NCBI RefSeq assembly: GCF_964275005.1
Contig: NC_092696.1
Location: forward strand, 28,851,953-28,915,952
Direction: 5' to 3'
Length of the DNA: 64,000 nucleotides
Source: Diadema setosum
Taxonomy: Eukaryota; Echinodermata; Echinoidea; Diadematoida; Diadematidae
Below are positions 12,219 to 20,905 of the stretch, piece after piece (position 1 is the first letter of the stretch; each line of letters starts with the position of its first letter). Below the pieces are notes generated by a model. The model was given only the letters and a program-made list of their open reading frames with translations. It was not told the origin of the DNA and did no database searches. The position numbers and the translations under genes are program-made.

Positions 12219-13157
12219 GAAACCAAACATAACAGACCCATGGCACAATATCATGCAATGCAAAAATTCCAGAATAACGTTTTACGTGTTCTACTCCACA
12301 CTTACCAATACATAACCACGAAGAAACTAAAAAGTACATTTACATAAACAAATTCAGATATGCTATATTTCATTCTGAAAAATAACTTTCAATCTTGATA
12401 ATAATTATTTATGATTTTTCTGTTAACTTCATTTCTCTCATTAACTCATTAACTCACTCTTTGCTCTTTCTCTTCCTTTGTCTCCTCTCCGTTACTCTTA
12501 ACTTAATTTTAATAATGCCATATTGTTTCAAATGAGCCAGGAAATAATATATGAATTATATATATATAATTATATATAAACATTATGAATATAAACATTT
12601 AGAGAGGAAATCGCATTTTGAAAATGGAAAAGGTGTTTGGTTAGCTTCTTTCTTTTTCCGCTCATGTCAAAACGAGCTTTGTGCGGTGACGACACCGTCG
12701 TTTCACCTTTTTTTTTATAGTGATTCCGACAGATTTAATAGCTGGTATGTGAAAATATTTTTCCCCTTCTTCTGAAAAGTTTCAAAACTGTCTTATTTCT
12801 TTTGATCCATATGTCACCCTTGAATATCACCATTTAACTCGGAGCATGGAGTGGGGCTCATCTTAAAACACGTTGGGCTACCAACCAGTCTACAAAACTT
12901 ACCTTATCCAGATTAAGGTCGTACACCGCCAGAGAGCTCGCGTTTGTAAGATCGGCCAGGGCTAAGTTGCAGACGAAAATGTTGTGCTGTTGGCGCGCCT
13001 TTCGACGACCAAGAATCGTACAGACGATGACCGCATTCATCACCACGGCGAGAATGTGGCTTGGAATCCGAACGTACGGGATGTGCTCCGCATACCATTT
13101 TGCCAAACGCAGGGTGGTATTTTCGGTGTATTGCTCCGAACTCGACGAAAAGTTCAT
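7203..13157 (-). CDS. Rhodopsin-class (class A) 7TM receptor, two exons
   Basis: Exon 1 (13157-12903, 85 aa) and exon 2 (7850-7203, 215 aa and stop) join in phase 0 across a 5.05-kb intron with GTAAGT donor and TTCTTCTCTTCAAG acceptor, giving a 300-residue protein. Seen: N-glycosylation sites at N2 and N13; TM1 about 33-50 with the class A Asn; TM2 with LALADL; TM3 86-114; TM4 with ITW (W138); TM5 160-187; TM6 209-233; TM7 with NPSILL in place of NPxxY (N259-P260); and a C-tail with CC282-283, a possible palmitoylation site. It has no DRY at the end of TM3 (YWFLTLRIDPF instead), no TM3 Cys and no CWxP in TM6. It is a plasma-membrane receptor of unknown ligand. Echinoderm genomes carry large lineage-specific expansions of such receptors, and the second first exon at 6531 fits a tandem array. 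Confidence 0.85.
9164..10135. mobile_element. TTAA-flanked nonautonomous element, 972 bp
   Basis: TTAA sits at both ends (9160-9163 and 10136-10139). The inverted ends read CCCTATAAAACCCAAGG on the left and CCCTATAAAGCCCAAGC in reverse complement on the right. Next to each end is a GGGGCACATTGTGCCCC-type palindrome. There is no transposase ORF. TTAA plus CCC ends fits piggyBac-like MITEs. It lies in the GPCR intron. Confidence 0.8.
10585..11290. repeat. Diverged tandem repeat, 147-166-bp period
   Basis: A block centred on TTGCCATGGTAACAGCAT recurs at 10649, 10815, 10963 and 11110. Each is preceded by a TAC(A/G)TAGATGTGCAAA stretch and followed by TTGAATGAAAAT. Divergence is high, so the array is old. 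It lies in the GPCR intron. Confidence 0.75.
11430..11565 (-). repeat. Degenerate SINE-like fragment
   Basis: The segment shares the order CATG ... TTGGCCGTACACGCTTGGG ... GGATCCAATGCC with the tRNA-like SINE at 24040-24160 and so looks like an old copy of the same family. Confidence 0.4.
12026..12215. repeat. (CA)n microsatellites
   Basis: Two CA runs, near 12026-12049 and 12180-12215, flank non-repetitive sequence. Cysteine/valine-rich ORFs over them are artefacts. Confidence 0.9.
12903..13157 (-). CDS. GPCR exon 1 (TM1-TM2)
   Basis: The exon runs 85 codons from ATG at 13157 to the donor GATAAG|GTAAGT (12903/12902). It ends in phase 0 after DLNLDK. The ATG was chosen because the paralogous exon at 6531 starts with the same MNFS at the same distance from TM1. 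Confidence 0.85.
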
Positions 13158-13441
13158 TGTTGGCGGAATTATAGGTTTTTGACACTGATCATGTACTTTG
13201 GAGTATTTTATGACAATATATTGGTACTTTCAAAACACCTTCTGGTTCAGTTCGTGGATCAGCTGCACACCTGCACACTCGTGTCGTAACTGTGGTGGCA
13301 AGGACAATCCGTTACAAGTCCAAGGTCGAAAGTGCCGAAGTATTTCACTCTCTTGCGCAGAACATGAGCGCAGTCGACTGATTTTCATCAGATCTGTAAA
13401 CTTTTCAGTTGTCATGAACCAAATGTTAAGGAGAAATTTCT
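13158..13441 (-). promoter_or_regulatory. Conserved upstream segment of the intact GPCR
   Basis: This is the 5' flank of the intact receptor, with patchy identity to 6532-6815 upstream of the paralogous first exon. It probably holds 5' UTR and proximal promoter. No TATA box is evident. Confidence 0.4.
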
Positions 13442-13627
13442 AGCTGGGAAATTGATCTGTGACTTGTATACATTTCAAATATATCTATTATTCTCTTTTT
13501 CTCATTCACTTAAAAGAATGTGCCATGGCATGTTGCGTTATATCCGTTTTTGTTACATTTTGTTACTTTTTTTTTTGTGCCGAAACCCGAAAAACTTATA
13601 AAATGGAGTTTGAACACGATCAAATGA

Positions 13628-13804
13628 AATAAGGTTCGTTATTCCTATGGTTAGCTGAGGTGAAAATGATATAAGGTTCAGCATTCCCAAAGTTCGTTAA
13701 TTCGAAGGTATATGTCAACCCGAAAATGAAATAATTTCCATATATTTCCAAAGGATCATTAGTACCCACCTTATTTTCATTATCGGATTAACGAACCTTA
13801 TTCA
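13628..13804. mobile_element. Short foldback element
   Basis: Inverted ends AATAAGGTTCGTTATTCC (left) and GGATTAACGAACCTTATT (right) bound about 177 bp, with further AAGGTTC repeats inside. It is a small MITE of unassigned superfamily. Confidence 0.55.
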
Positions 13805-14976
13805 ATTTTCAATTTCCATTGTTGTTGTCTTGAAACCCCATGACGGATTTGGTAGGTAGCATCCCAAAAGTGATGGGATCTTTAGTTCTTCAATTAGAAT
13901 CCCCAGGGAAGGCAATGGAATGGGGCCTCAGTCAATACATTTTTTTTTCAATTCAATTCAATGAAGGTTTATTGACAATAAAAAAGAACATGCAGCTCAT
14001 TAGCTGAAATTGTTCATTTTACAATTAAAACAGAAATACAACATTGTACAAAATAAATATATATATTTGTGAAATTGGCTATCGATATGAATATGAATAT
14101 GACGGAAACACTGTACAAACAGATAAAACACTGATATTTCAACCCGGCCTCAAATCCCTGAATTTCGAACCAAGACCCTAAAATTCCCATGGAAATTATC
14201 AACATACAGTACATGCATAAATATTTTCATTTTCGCTGATTAAAACCTTTGACCTCTTAACCCTCAATAAAAATGCATGTATTAAAATGATCAATAATGG
14301 AGTACGAATACCGAAAAATATTGCACATGTAAAGAAACAAATGATTGTAAAAAATCATTGAGTAACTGAACTGAGCAGGGAGTAATTAAATTTCTGAACA
14401 ATAAAATAATTGAGCTTAATTATCGATACGCATCATAAACACAATCATATGGATGTAAACAAACTCAAGGCGCCGTTATGGCACAACATGTGGTTCTCAA
14501 AACAAGTCTAAAGCACATCTCAAATATAAAGCAATATTTCAACACAATTGACAAAGCATTAAAAAACAGTGTATTTATCACAAAGGTATTGAGTGCTTCT
14601 CATCCCCCCCCCCCCACCCACCAAGTCCAAATCAATGAACATCCAAGTTGTTAAATAAAAAACAAGATATCTAAAAATCCAAAAAGTTTCAACTTACACC
14701 GAACCAATTACAAATCCATGCATCAAAACATAAAAGAGAAAAAAAAATCAGCACCAAACAACAAACTTATAGCATCCAGCCTGACCCTTGACCCTTGACC
14801 TTTGACCCCACGACCTCAAAACTCTCAAGAGAATCATTGATGGGTAGAGATATGCACTTGAAATTGACCTTGATCTTTTGGACATGAACAAAATATGCAT
14901 GAAATTTACTATCAAAAACACAAAGAGAATACTTTACAAAAGGTCAGGAATATTGCACATTGATGAGTAGAAAAGT

Positions 14977-17900
14977 CTACAAGCCATTGAGTAGCCTCAC
15001 TAAGCAAGGGATTGTTGAGTTTCTGAAACGTTGTGTTCTGGTTCGGGGGATGTCGATATTTAACGAGTTCCTAAGGTTACGAGTTATGAGTTGGGAACGC
15101 TGAGGAGGAAGCATGTCACGGTGACGGGTAGAGCGAAGGAGGGATTTTCCAAAACTAGTGAGAAGGGAACTCCTTCTTTCAGACAATGACTCGATGTTCA
15201 TATCGCGGAGAGCATCATTATAGGGGAGATATAAGGGGTAACTGATGAGGCGGAGAGCTCTCCTCTGCACCTTTTCCAACGCTTGTGACTGCTCATGAGT
15301 CAGGTTGGTGCACCACACTGGGGCAGCAAATTCAAGAAGGGGGCGGATATACACGGTGTACACAAACAACAGATCATTATGGGTAACTCCGTTTCTCCTG
15401 AGTGAGCACAAAATGTAGAGTCTCCGAGAGGCGCGCGAGATCATTTCCCGTAATTGACTATCCCATCTCAGGTCTGATCGGATGGTAACGCCAAGAATGC
15501 GCATGGAGGATACGACTTCAATCGGGTTGTTTCCAATAGTAATGACCGGAGGGGGGACATGATTACGCAAGAAGGTGAAGTGCATCAATTTGCATTTTTC
15601 AGGCTTGGGTTTCATGTAATTAGAATTGCTCCATTCACAAACAGATTCAATATGAGATTGCAAATTGTTGTGGCCGGCTTTGTGAGAGATTTCGACTATG
15701 CTCAGGTCGTCGACATACTTCCATCTATTGTCCGCTGTCAGGGCGAGGTCATTGACCATGATCAGAAAGATAATCGGGCCAAGTTTTGTCCCTTGGGGGA
15801 CTCCGCACGTTAGTGATTCCGAAGATGACGTAGTACCCTTGTAGAGCACCGTCTGCGAGCGATTGGACAGGAAGCTGCAGATTGTAGGAATAATCGATGG
15901 GTTCACTTCAAGATCGATCATCTTTCTAACAGCTGTCGTATGGTCAACTAAGTCGAAAGCTTTTGTAAAATCAATGGCACAAAGATCGGCGTAGTGACCT
16001 GGTTTGTCAAGGCCTTTGTAGATTGTATCAAGCATGCTTATCAGGTAATGGCATACTGAGCTGCCTTTCATGTTTCCAAACTGACGAGGATCTATTACAT
16101 GCGCGATATCAGACATAACCCATTGCGCGAGGAAACCCTCAAAGATGCGAGCTATTATCGGAGTGATCGAGATAGGACGAAGTTGACTGAACTCAACAAC
16201 TGGAGTTGTCTTAGGCACCGGGCATACGGATGCTGTTTTCCAGGTATCAGGAAAATACCCAGAAGTAAGGCATTCGTTGAACAGATTTGTCAAAGGAATT
16301 GATAATTCGTAGGCAAATTCCTTCAGCAGGCGTATGGGCAAGTCAGATGGATGGCCAGCCTTGGATGCATTCAGACGCCGAAGTCGGTTGTAGACATCTC
16401 GTCGCTCTATGGTTGGGGGAGGCCAAGCTGGGAGATAGGCCGGTAGCTCAGAGAGGTTGCAACTGGGAAGCTGTCTACAGATGTCGGCAAAGTAAGTGTT
16501 CAAACGATTGGCAGTTATAAGACGAGAGATATCAGGATCTATTTCAAACTGGGGTCGCTTTTTAAGGCCAGAAAGACTTCTGATCTGTTTATGCCATTTC
16601 CCTGGTTCAGTCTCTTTTAATTGTTGGACTTTCTTGCAGTAGAAAAGCCGTTTAGCTATTTTGATTTTCCTTTGGACATCGTTTCTCAAGTTCTTGTAGA
16701 ATGACATGTCCCCACACTTGAAGGCAGAATTACGAGCTGAAATGAGGGACCGAATGGTGTTGGTCATCCATGCTTTATCAGCTACTCTACGTTTGACAGT
16801 CACTCTGTGGAAATGGGATCTATACTGGTCAGAGAGAAGTTGTCGGAAAAAGTCAACTTTGGTGTCGACATCAGGTAGGGTATTGATAACTGACCAGTCC
16901 ATCTCAGTTACCCACTGTCCGAAGGATCTGACAGCGGAATCTCGGTAAGGTCGATAGGTAAATTGAACAGATTGGCGGCAGGCATGATCATGAATAGACT
17001 TGAGAGAAATAAGTGAGTGGTCACTGTTGGCAATAGGAGCACATATAACTGGTTCATGGTACTCACAGGCAATGTCAGTGAAGATCTTGTCCAGTATTGC
17101 AGTTCCCCTAGTTGGGTTCGTGACAATCTGGACCAGTGCGGTATGTTGCTCCAAGGGTGACGCATCGAGATCGTTGAAATCACCGGTAATGAGTAACGAA
17201 GCACTGTCTGACATTGCTCTGATAGAATCAACAGTGTCAATCAGGTGGTTACAGAGCTCCTCTCTATGTTCCGATCGCGGCGGTGAGTACACAACAGCAA
17301 CGTAGATGTGATTGCGCAACCGGAACTGACTGGAGGATTTTAGTTTGATCCATAGTACTTCAAGGTAGGTAGGGACGCAATCAATGAAAACTTCTGTTGC
17401 AGATAGATCATTGCGAACATATAAACAAACTCCCCCACCAGGACGATCGGGGCGATCTCGATGAAACAGGTTGTATCCAGGGAGTTCACATGCAGATGCA
17501 GATTTGTCCATGGAAAACCATGTCTCAGTAACAGCTATTAACGGAACATCCTTGTGCTGAGATCGCAACGTGGCTTCAAGGTCATCGATCTTGTTATTGA
17601 GTGACCTGGCATTGAAGACAATCAGTGATGGCGACACCGGTGCCTGTATCGTTGCTGGTTTAGGTTGACGTACATTATCCATATTGACTCCCTGTCTGCC
17701 AAAGTGTAACTTTCTATCATGTTCAGGGGTAATGATGACACTTATCTTCCTTTGCTTCCTCTTACCTGCTCGCTTACCTCGATGTGTGCGTTTATTTGCA
17801 TTTAATCCCAGTTCACATACAACATTCCATGCCTTTTCGGGTAGTGGTCCATATGGAATATGTGCATTCATTCCATTATGTGTCCAGAAGCTGACATCAT

Positions 17901-18264
17901 TGACAGAAAGGCGGCATTTCAAAAGGTAATTCTGGTCATGCAGAGACGTACAGGAAAAAATACTCTGTCCACATTGTGTACTGACCAGCAAAGCATTCCT
18001 TTTGATGTCGCGTTTCTCAGCTGAGTTGGCAGGACCCGGGTTTTGCTCAATGTCACCACATTGTAAGATAAGTTGAAACGTTGATTCTGCGTTGGCGTAG
18101 TACAAAATACGAGATCCACAGATCTTGCGACTTGAATGCAGAAAGTTGTGTAGTGTGGGGTTGAGAATACCGTGATAGCCATCTAGGTCACTGCAGATTC
18201 CATCGCTATTGTGTCCACAGTACAGGACAATAAGGACTAGAGTGATGTGCTCGAGAAACTCCAT
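14977..18264 (-). CDS. Non-LTR retrotransposon polyprotein with N-terminal 2A peptide
   Basis: This 1095-aa ORF is uninterrupted. Residues 1-20 (MEFLEHITLVLIVLYCGHNS) look like a signal peptide. Residues 65-78 (LILQCGDIEQNPGP) match the viral-type 2A consensus D(V/I)ExNPGP, which makes ribosomes skip the Gly77-Pro78 bond. A basic linker (about 157-173) precedes an AP endonuclease (about 213-420) with the expected N218, E247, Y326, D362, N364 and SDH 414-416. The reverse transcriptase (about 670-930) has LRPIS, IDFTKAFD (D765), GVPQG 821-825 and YVDD 850-853. A C-terminal CR1/L2-type tail (LEKVQRRALRLI) follows. There is no CCHC knuckle and no RNase H. Such 2A-bearing elements are published for sea urchin STR families. 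All catalytic residues visible are intact, so it may be active. Confidence 0.95.
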   Translation of the reverse strand: MEFLEHITLVLIVLYCGHNSDGICSDLDGYHGILNPTLHNFLHSSRKICGSRILYYANAESTFQLILQCGDIEQNPGPANSAEKRDIKRNALLVSTQCGQSIFSCTSLHDQNYLLKCRLSVNDVSFWTHNGMNAHIPYGPLPEKAWNVVCELGLNANKRTHRGKRAGKRKQRKISVIITPEHDRKLHFGRQGVNMDNVRQPKPATIQAPVSPSLIVFNARSLNNKIDDLEATLRSQHKDVPLIAVTETWFSMDKSASACELPGYNLFHRDRPDRPGGGVCLYVRNDLSATEVFIDCVPTYLEVLWIKLKSSSQFRLRNHIYVAVVYSPPRSEHREELCNHLIDTVDSIRAMSDSASLLITGDFNDLDASPLEQHTALVQIVTNPTRGTAILDKIFTDIACEYHEPVICAPIANSDHSLISLKSIHDHACRQSVQFTYRPYRDSAVRSFGQWVTEMDWSVINTLPDVDTKVDFFRQLLSDQYRSHFHRVTVKRRVADKAWMTNTIRSLISARNSAFKCGDMSFYKNLRNDVQRKIKIAKRLFYCKKVQQLKETEPGKWHKQIRSLSGLKKRPQFEIDPDISRLITANRLNTYFADICRQLPSCNLSELPAYLPAWPPPTIERRDVYNRLRRLNASKAGHPSDLPIRLLKEFAYELSIPLTNLFNECLTSGYFPDTWKTASVCPVPKTTPVVEFSQLRPISITPIIARIFEGFLAQWVMSDIAHVIDPRQFGNMKGSSVCHYLISMLDTIYKGLDKPGHYADLCAIDFTKAFDLVDHTTAVRKMIDLEVNPSIIPTICSFLSNRSQTVLYKGTTSSSESLTCGVPQGTKLGPIIFLIMVNDLALTADNRWKYVDDLSIVEISHKAGHNNLQSHIESVCEWSNSNYMKPKPEKCKLMHFTFLRNHVPPPVITIGNNPIEVVSSMRILGVTIRSDLRWDSQLREMISRASRRLYILCSLRRNGVTHNDLLFVYTVYIRPLLEFAAPVWCTNLTHEQSQALEKVQRRALRLISYPLYLPYNDALRDMNIESLSERRSSLLTSFGKSLLRSTRHRDMLPPQRSQLITRNLRNSLNIDIPRTRTQRFRNSTIPCLVRLLNGL
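18031..18072 (-). other. 2A ribosome-skipping motif
   Basis: Codons 65-78 of the retrotransposon ORF spell LILQCGDIEQNPGP. The final NPG|P is the point at which 2A peptides release the upstream product and resume translation. Here the upstream product would be a 77-residue peptide with a signal-like N-terminus. Confidence 0.9.
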
Positions 18265-18623
18265 TGTCCCACTGAAGATTCACGGAGCACAGGACATGGA
18301 AGTCAATAGAGTTCAAGGTTGGGTGGACATGAAAGCAACATGGTCTCTACCTACAGGCAAGATGTCAGCTCGTACACCACTATGCACCACTCCATGTCAT
18401 GTAGAGCCAAAACTTGATTCTGGAAATGCTAGCAAACCACGTCAAGATGTTCGTCAAAAAGGGTCTAGTCAAATCCATGCAATGCCACAAATACACTAGT
18501 GGGTCCATTAGAACGTAATCAGTAAAAATATCCAAGTAAAGAGACACAACTACTGGAGCAGACTTGGAGGGCTGCCTGTGAGGCGCACGCTCTATATCTT
18601 TTTTATCTGAACTTCTGTAGACC

Positions 18624-18777
18624 CGGGTCCCGTTTCATAAAACTTGTTATCAGTGACAACTGACTGCCAAATTTCTGTGACAAATTTTCTCTTAGCGAAT
18701 CAGATGCAAGGATTTCAGTAGCTCATAACAACTGTATGACAACTTGTCACTGATAACAAGTTTTATGAAGCGCGGCC
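18624..18777. mobile_element. Short foldback MITE
   Basis: Inverted arms carry CATAAAACTTGTTATCAGTG on the left and CACTGATAACAAGTTTTATG on the right across about 154 bp. The arms match over at least 24 bp. No ORF is present. Confidence 0.75.
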
Positions 18778-19004
18778 TTGGATGCTACAGAGAAAAGTAG
18801 GTGCCATGAAGGAAGTAACTACATGACGTATGTCGATGACTGCCGTTTCAAATTTGCTTGAGCACATGACATATGGCAAATCTGGGGGTGAACTGCACGA
18901 GGACCGATTGGGGCCGAATTTTCATATTTTTAGCTTCCACTTGAAGACCCTTTGACGGAGGAGCCTCCGGGAGCCAAGAAGCGCCAAACTTCAAAGGGAA
19001 CCCA

Positions 19005-19590
19005 AACCTAAAGAGCAATGTGGATTGAGTGAAAGCAGCAACATTAGTAGAACACATCAATGAAAGTTTGAGGAAAATCAGACAATCAAAAGTTATGAAT
19101 TTTTTGAGTTTTGGTGTTGGAACCGCTGGATGAGGAGACTACTAGAGGTTATGACGTAATCTATGAGCACAGAACTCTACACACAGTGTCTGTGTAGAGT
19201 TCTGTGCGTATGAGTGGACAAAAATATAAAGAAAACATGAAGAAAATTCCACAAAAATCACTTTTCTAGCATTATGAAAAAGCACTTGACTACCCGCTTT
19301 CAGGGGGAATAAATGTTACCCTTAACATATGTCAGGATCAAGTTGATGGAATGTGTAATTTTCATGAAAAATGAATTTTTGTGGAATTTTCTTTATACTG
19401 TATTGTCTTTATATTGTTGTTCACTCATACACCATAACCTCTAGTAGTCTCCTCTCTACTCTAAATATTCATAACTTTTGCATCGATTGTCCGATTTTCC
19501 TCAAACTTTCACTGACATGACTGATGTGTTCTACTACAGTAATGTTGCTGCTTTCACTCAATCCACATTGCTGTTTGGGTTTTGAATTTT
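19005..19590. mobile_element. Foldback element, family A (GTTCACCTTCA type), diverged copy
   Basis: The left half carries CAATGTGGATTGAGTG and GAAAGTTTGAGGAAAATC. The right half carries the same blocks inverted (CCGATTTTCCTCAAACTTTC, CAATCCACATTG). The centre has a 17-bp perfect hairpin at 19167-19207 (GCACAGAACTCTACACA). Related copies are at 27556, 46888, 52030 and 52690. Confidence 0.75.
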
Positions 19591-20035
19591 CAAAATTCTT
19601 CTCTATAACAGATGTAGTAGATGTTTTAGACATATTGGCACTTGTAGTAGGTTAACGGTGAGAGAATGACTATAGATTCATGTTTGCTTATGGCGGGTCC
19701 GGAGATGCTCTCCTCAGAGCAGGGAAGAGTGTAGTCCAATTTTCATATTTTCAGCTTCTCGAAAACCCCGTGACGGGTTCGGGTTTTCACCAATTGTGGC
19801 AGGTAGCATCCCTGGGTTAAAGAACTTCAATTTAATCAAATGGGTACCAAGCCCACCCTGCTGAAGGGGGAGGGGGGGGGGTGGGGGCAGGATGAATCGC
19901 TCAAAATCTTCTCGGATACCAGTGATAGAGCTAATATTGTACCGCAGGTGGTGGACGAAAGCTTCTTCGTAAAAAAAAAACAAACAAAAAACAAACAAAC
20001 AAACAAACAAACAAACAATAGAGTGTTTAGAGGGA

Positions 20036-20400
20036 TGATTGGTGGAGCTGAGAATTTGGCTTTTAAATTTTTGCGAGATACCAAGAAACCACTTATGAAA
20101 TGGTATAGAGCATGCAATTCTAAGAGGAATTCAAAGTTTATTTGACGAAAATCGGTTTTGGAATGGCCGAGACATCCAAAAACAAAGTAAAACAAAGCGA
20201 TCATAATAAAATGTGGGTCCCACATTTTATGATCGCTCTTTTTTGGGTATGTCAGCCATTTCATAACCAATTTTCATCAAATAAACGTTGAATTCCTCTT
20301 GAAATTACATGTTCTTTCATATTTCATATAAGAGGTTTCTCATTATCTCACCCAAGAATGTTAAAAACCTGAAGTTAGGTCTCAACCAAAACTATACGAG
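20036..20400. mobile_element. Foldback element, family B (GTACAGTATTGGT type), left end lost
   Basis: The two halves are inverted copies that meet at GTGGGTCCCACATTTTAT near 20212-20230. The right end is CTCAACCAAAACTATACGA. Full copies elsewhere begin TTAAAGGGATAGTACAGTAT. Confidence 0.75.
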
Positions 20401-20829
20401 CCATGTAAAGAAGACTTCCCCTGAACCCCGCCCTTTCCATCTAAGGACGGGCGTGTTGCCAGTTTTAACAAATCGAGATTCTGCTACCCTAGATATGCTA
20501 CCTGCCAAGTTTGGAGAAAATTAGTCATTTTTTTTTTTTCAAGAAGACTCATTCAGCTTCAGTTCAGAAAGGGCAGCACATAGAACTACAATGTTGTAAC
20601 TATACGGCATAACAATTCACGACTTTTAAACGGTTGTCCAATATTATTTTCCTCAAACTTTCTTCTCAACTACTTTCACTGTATTTACTAAATTCATATA
20701 AGAGAAAAAATATCTTGAACAATTTCTTGCAAATATTACACAAAGGTTCATTTCATAATGGTTTGTTTTTCACCACCATCAAGAAAAAAGAGGCCCCTCA
20801 AAGAAAGCAGGGTTGGCTCAATATTTTCA

Positions 20830-20830
20830 C

Positions 20831-20887
<57 letters not shown>

Positions 20888-20905
20888 CATCATCATCATT
20901 ATTAC
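20830..20905. repeat. (TTA)n microsatellite with ATC tail
   Basis: About 19 TTA units are followed by TCA units. ORFs of poly-Ile, poly-Leu, poly-Tyr or poly-Asn over it are artefacts. Confidence 0.95.

Larger units (their letters stand above)
13941..18560 (-). mobile_element. Full-length CR1/L2-group non-LTR retrotransposon (STR-like)
   Basis: The element holds the single ORF 18264-14977, roughly 300 bp of 5' leader and about 1 kb of 3' UTR. The 3' end on the minus strand is CAATAAACCTTCATTGAATT followed by TTGAA repeats and an A run at about 13941-13960. The 5' limit (about 18560) is estimated. I found no convincing target-site duplication, which is usual for CR1-type elements. The intact ORF marks it as a young, possibly active copy. 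Confidence 0.85.
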
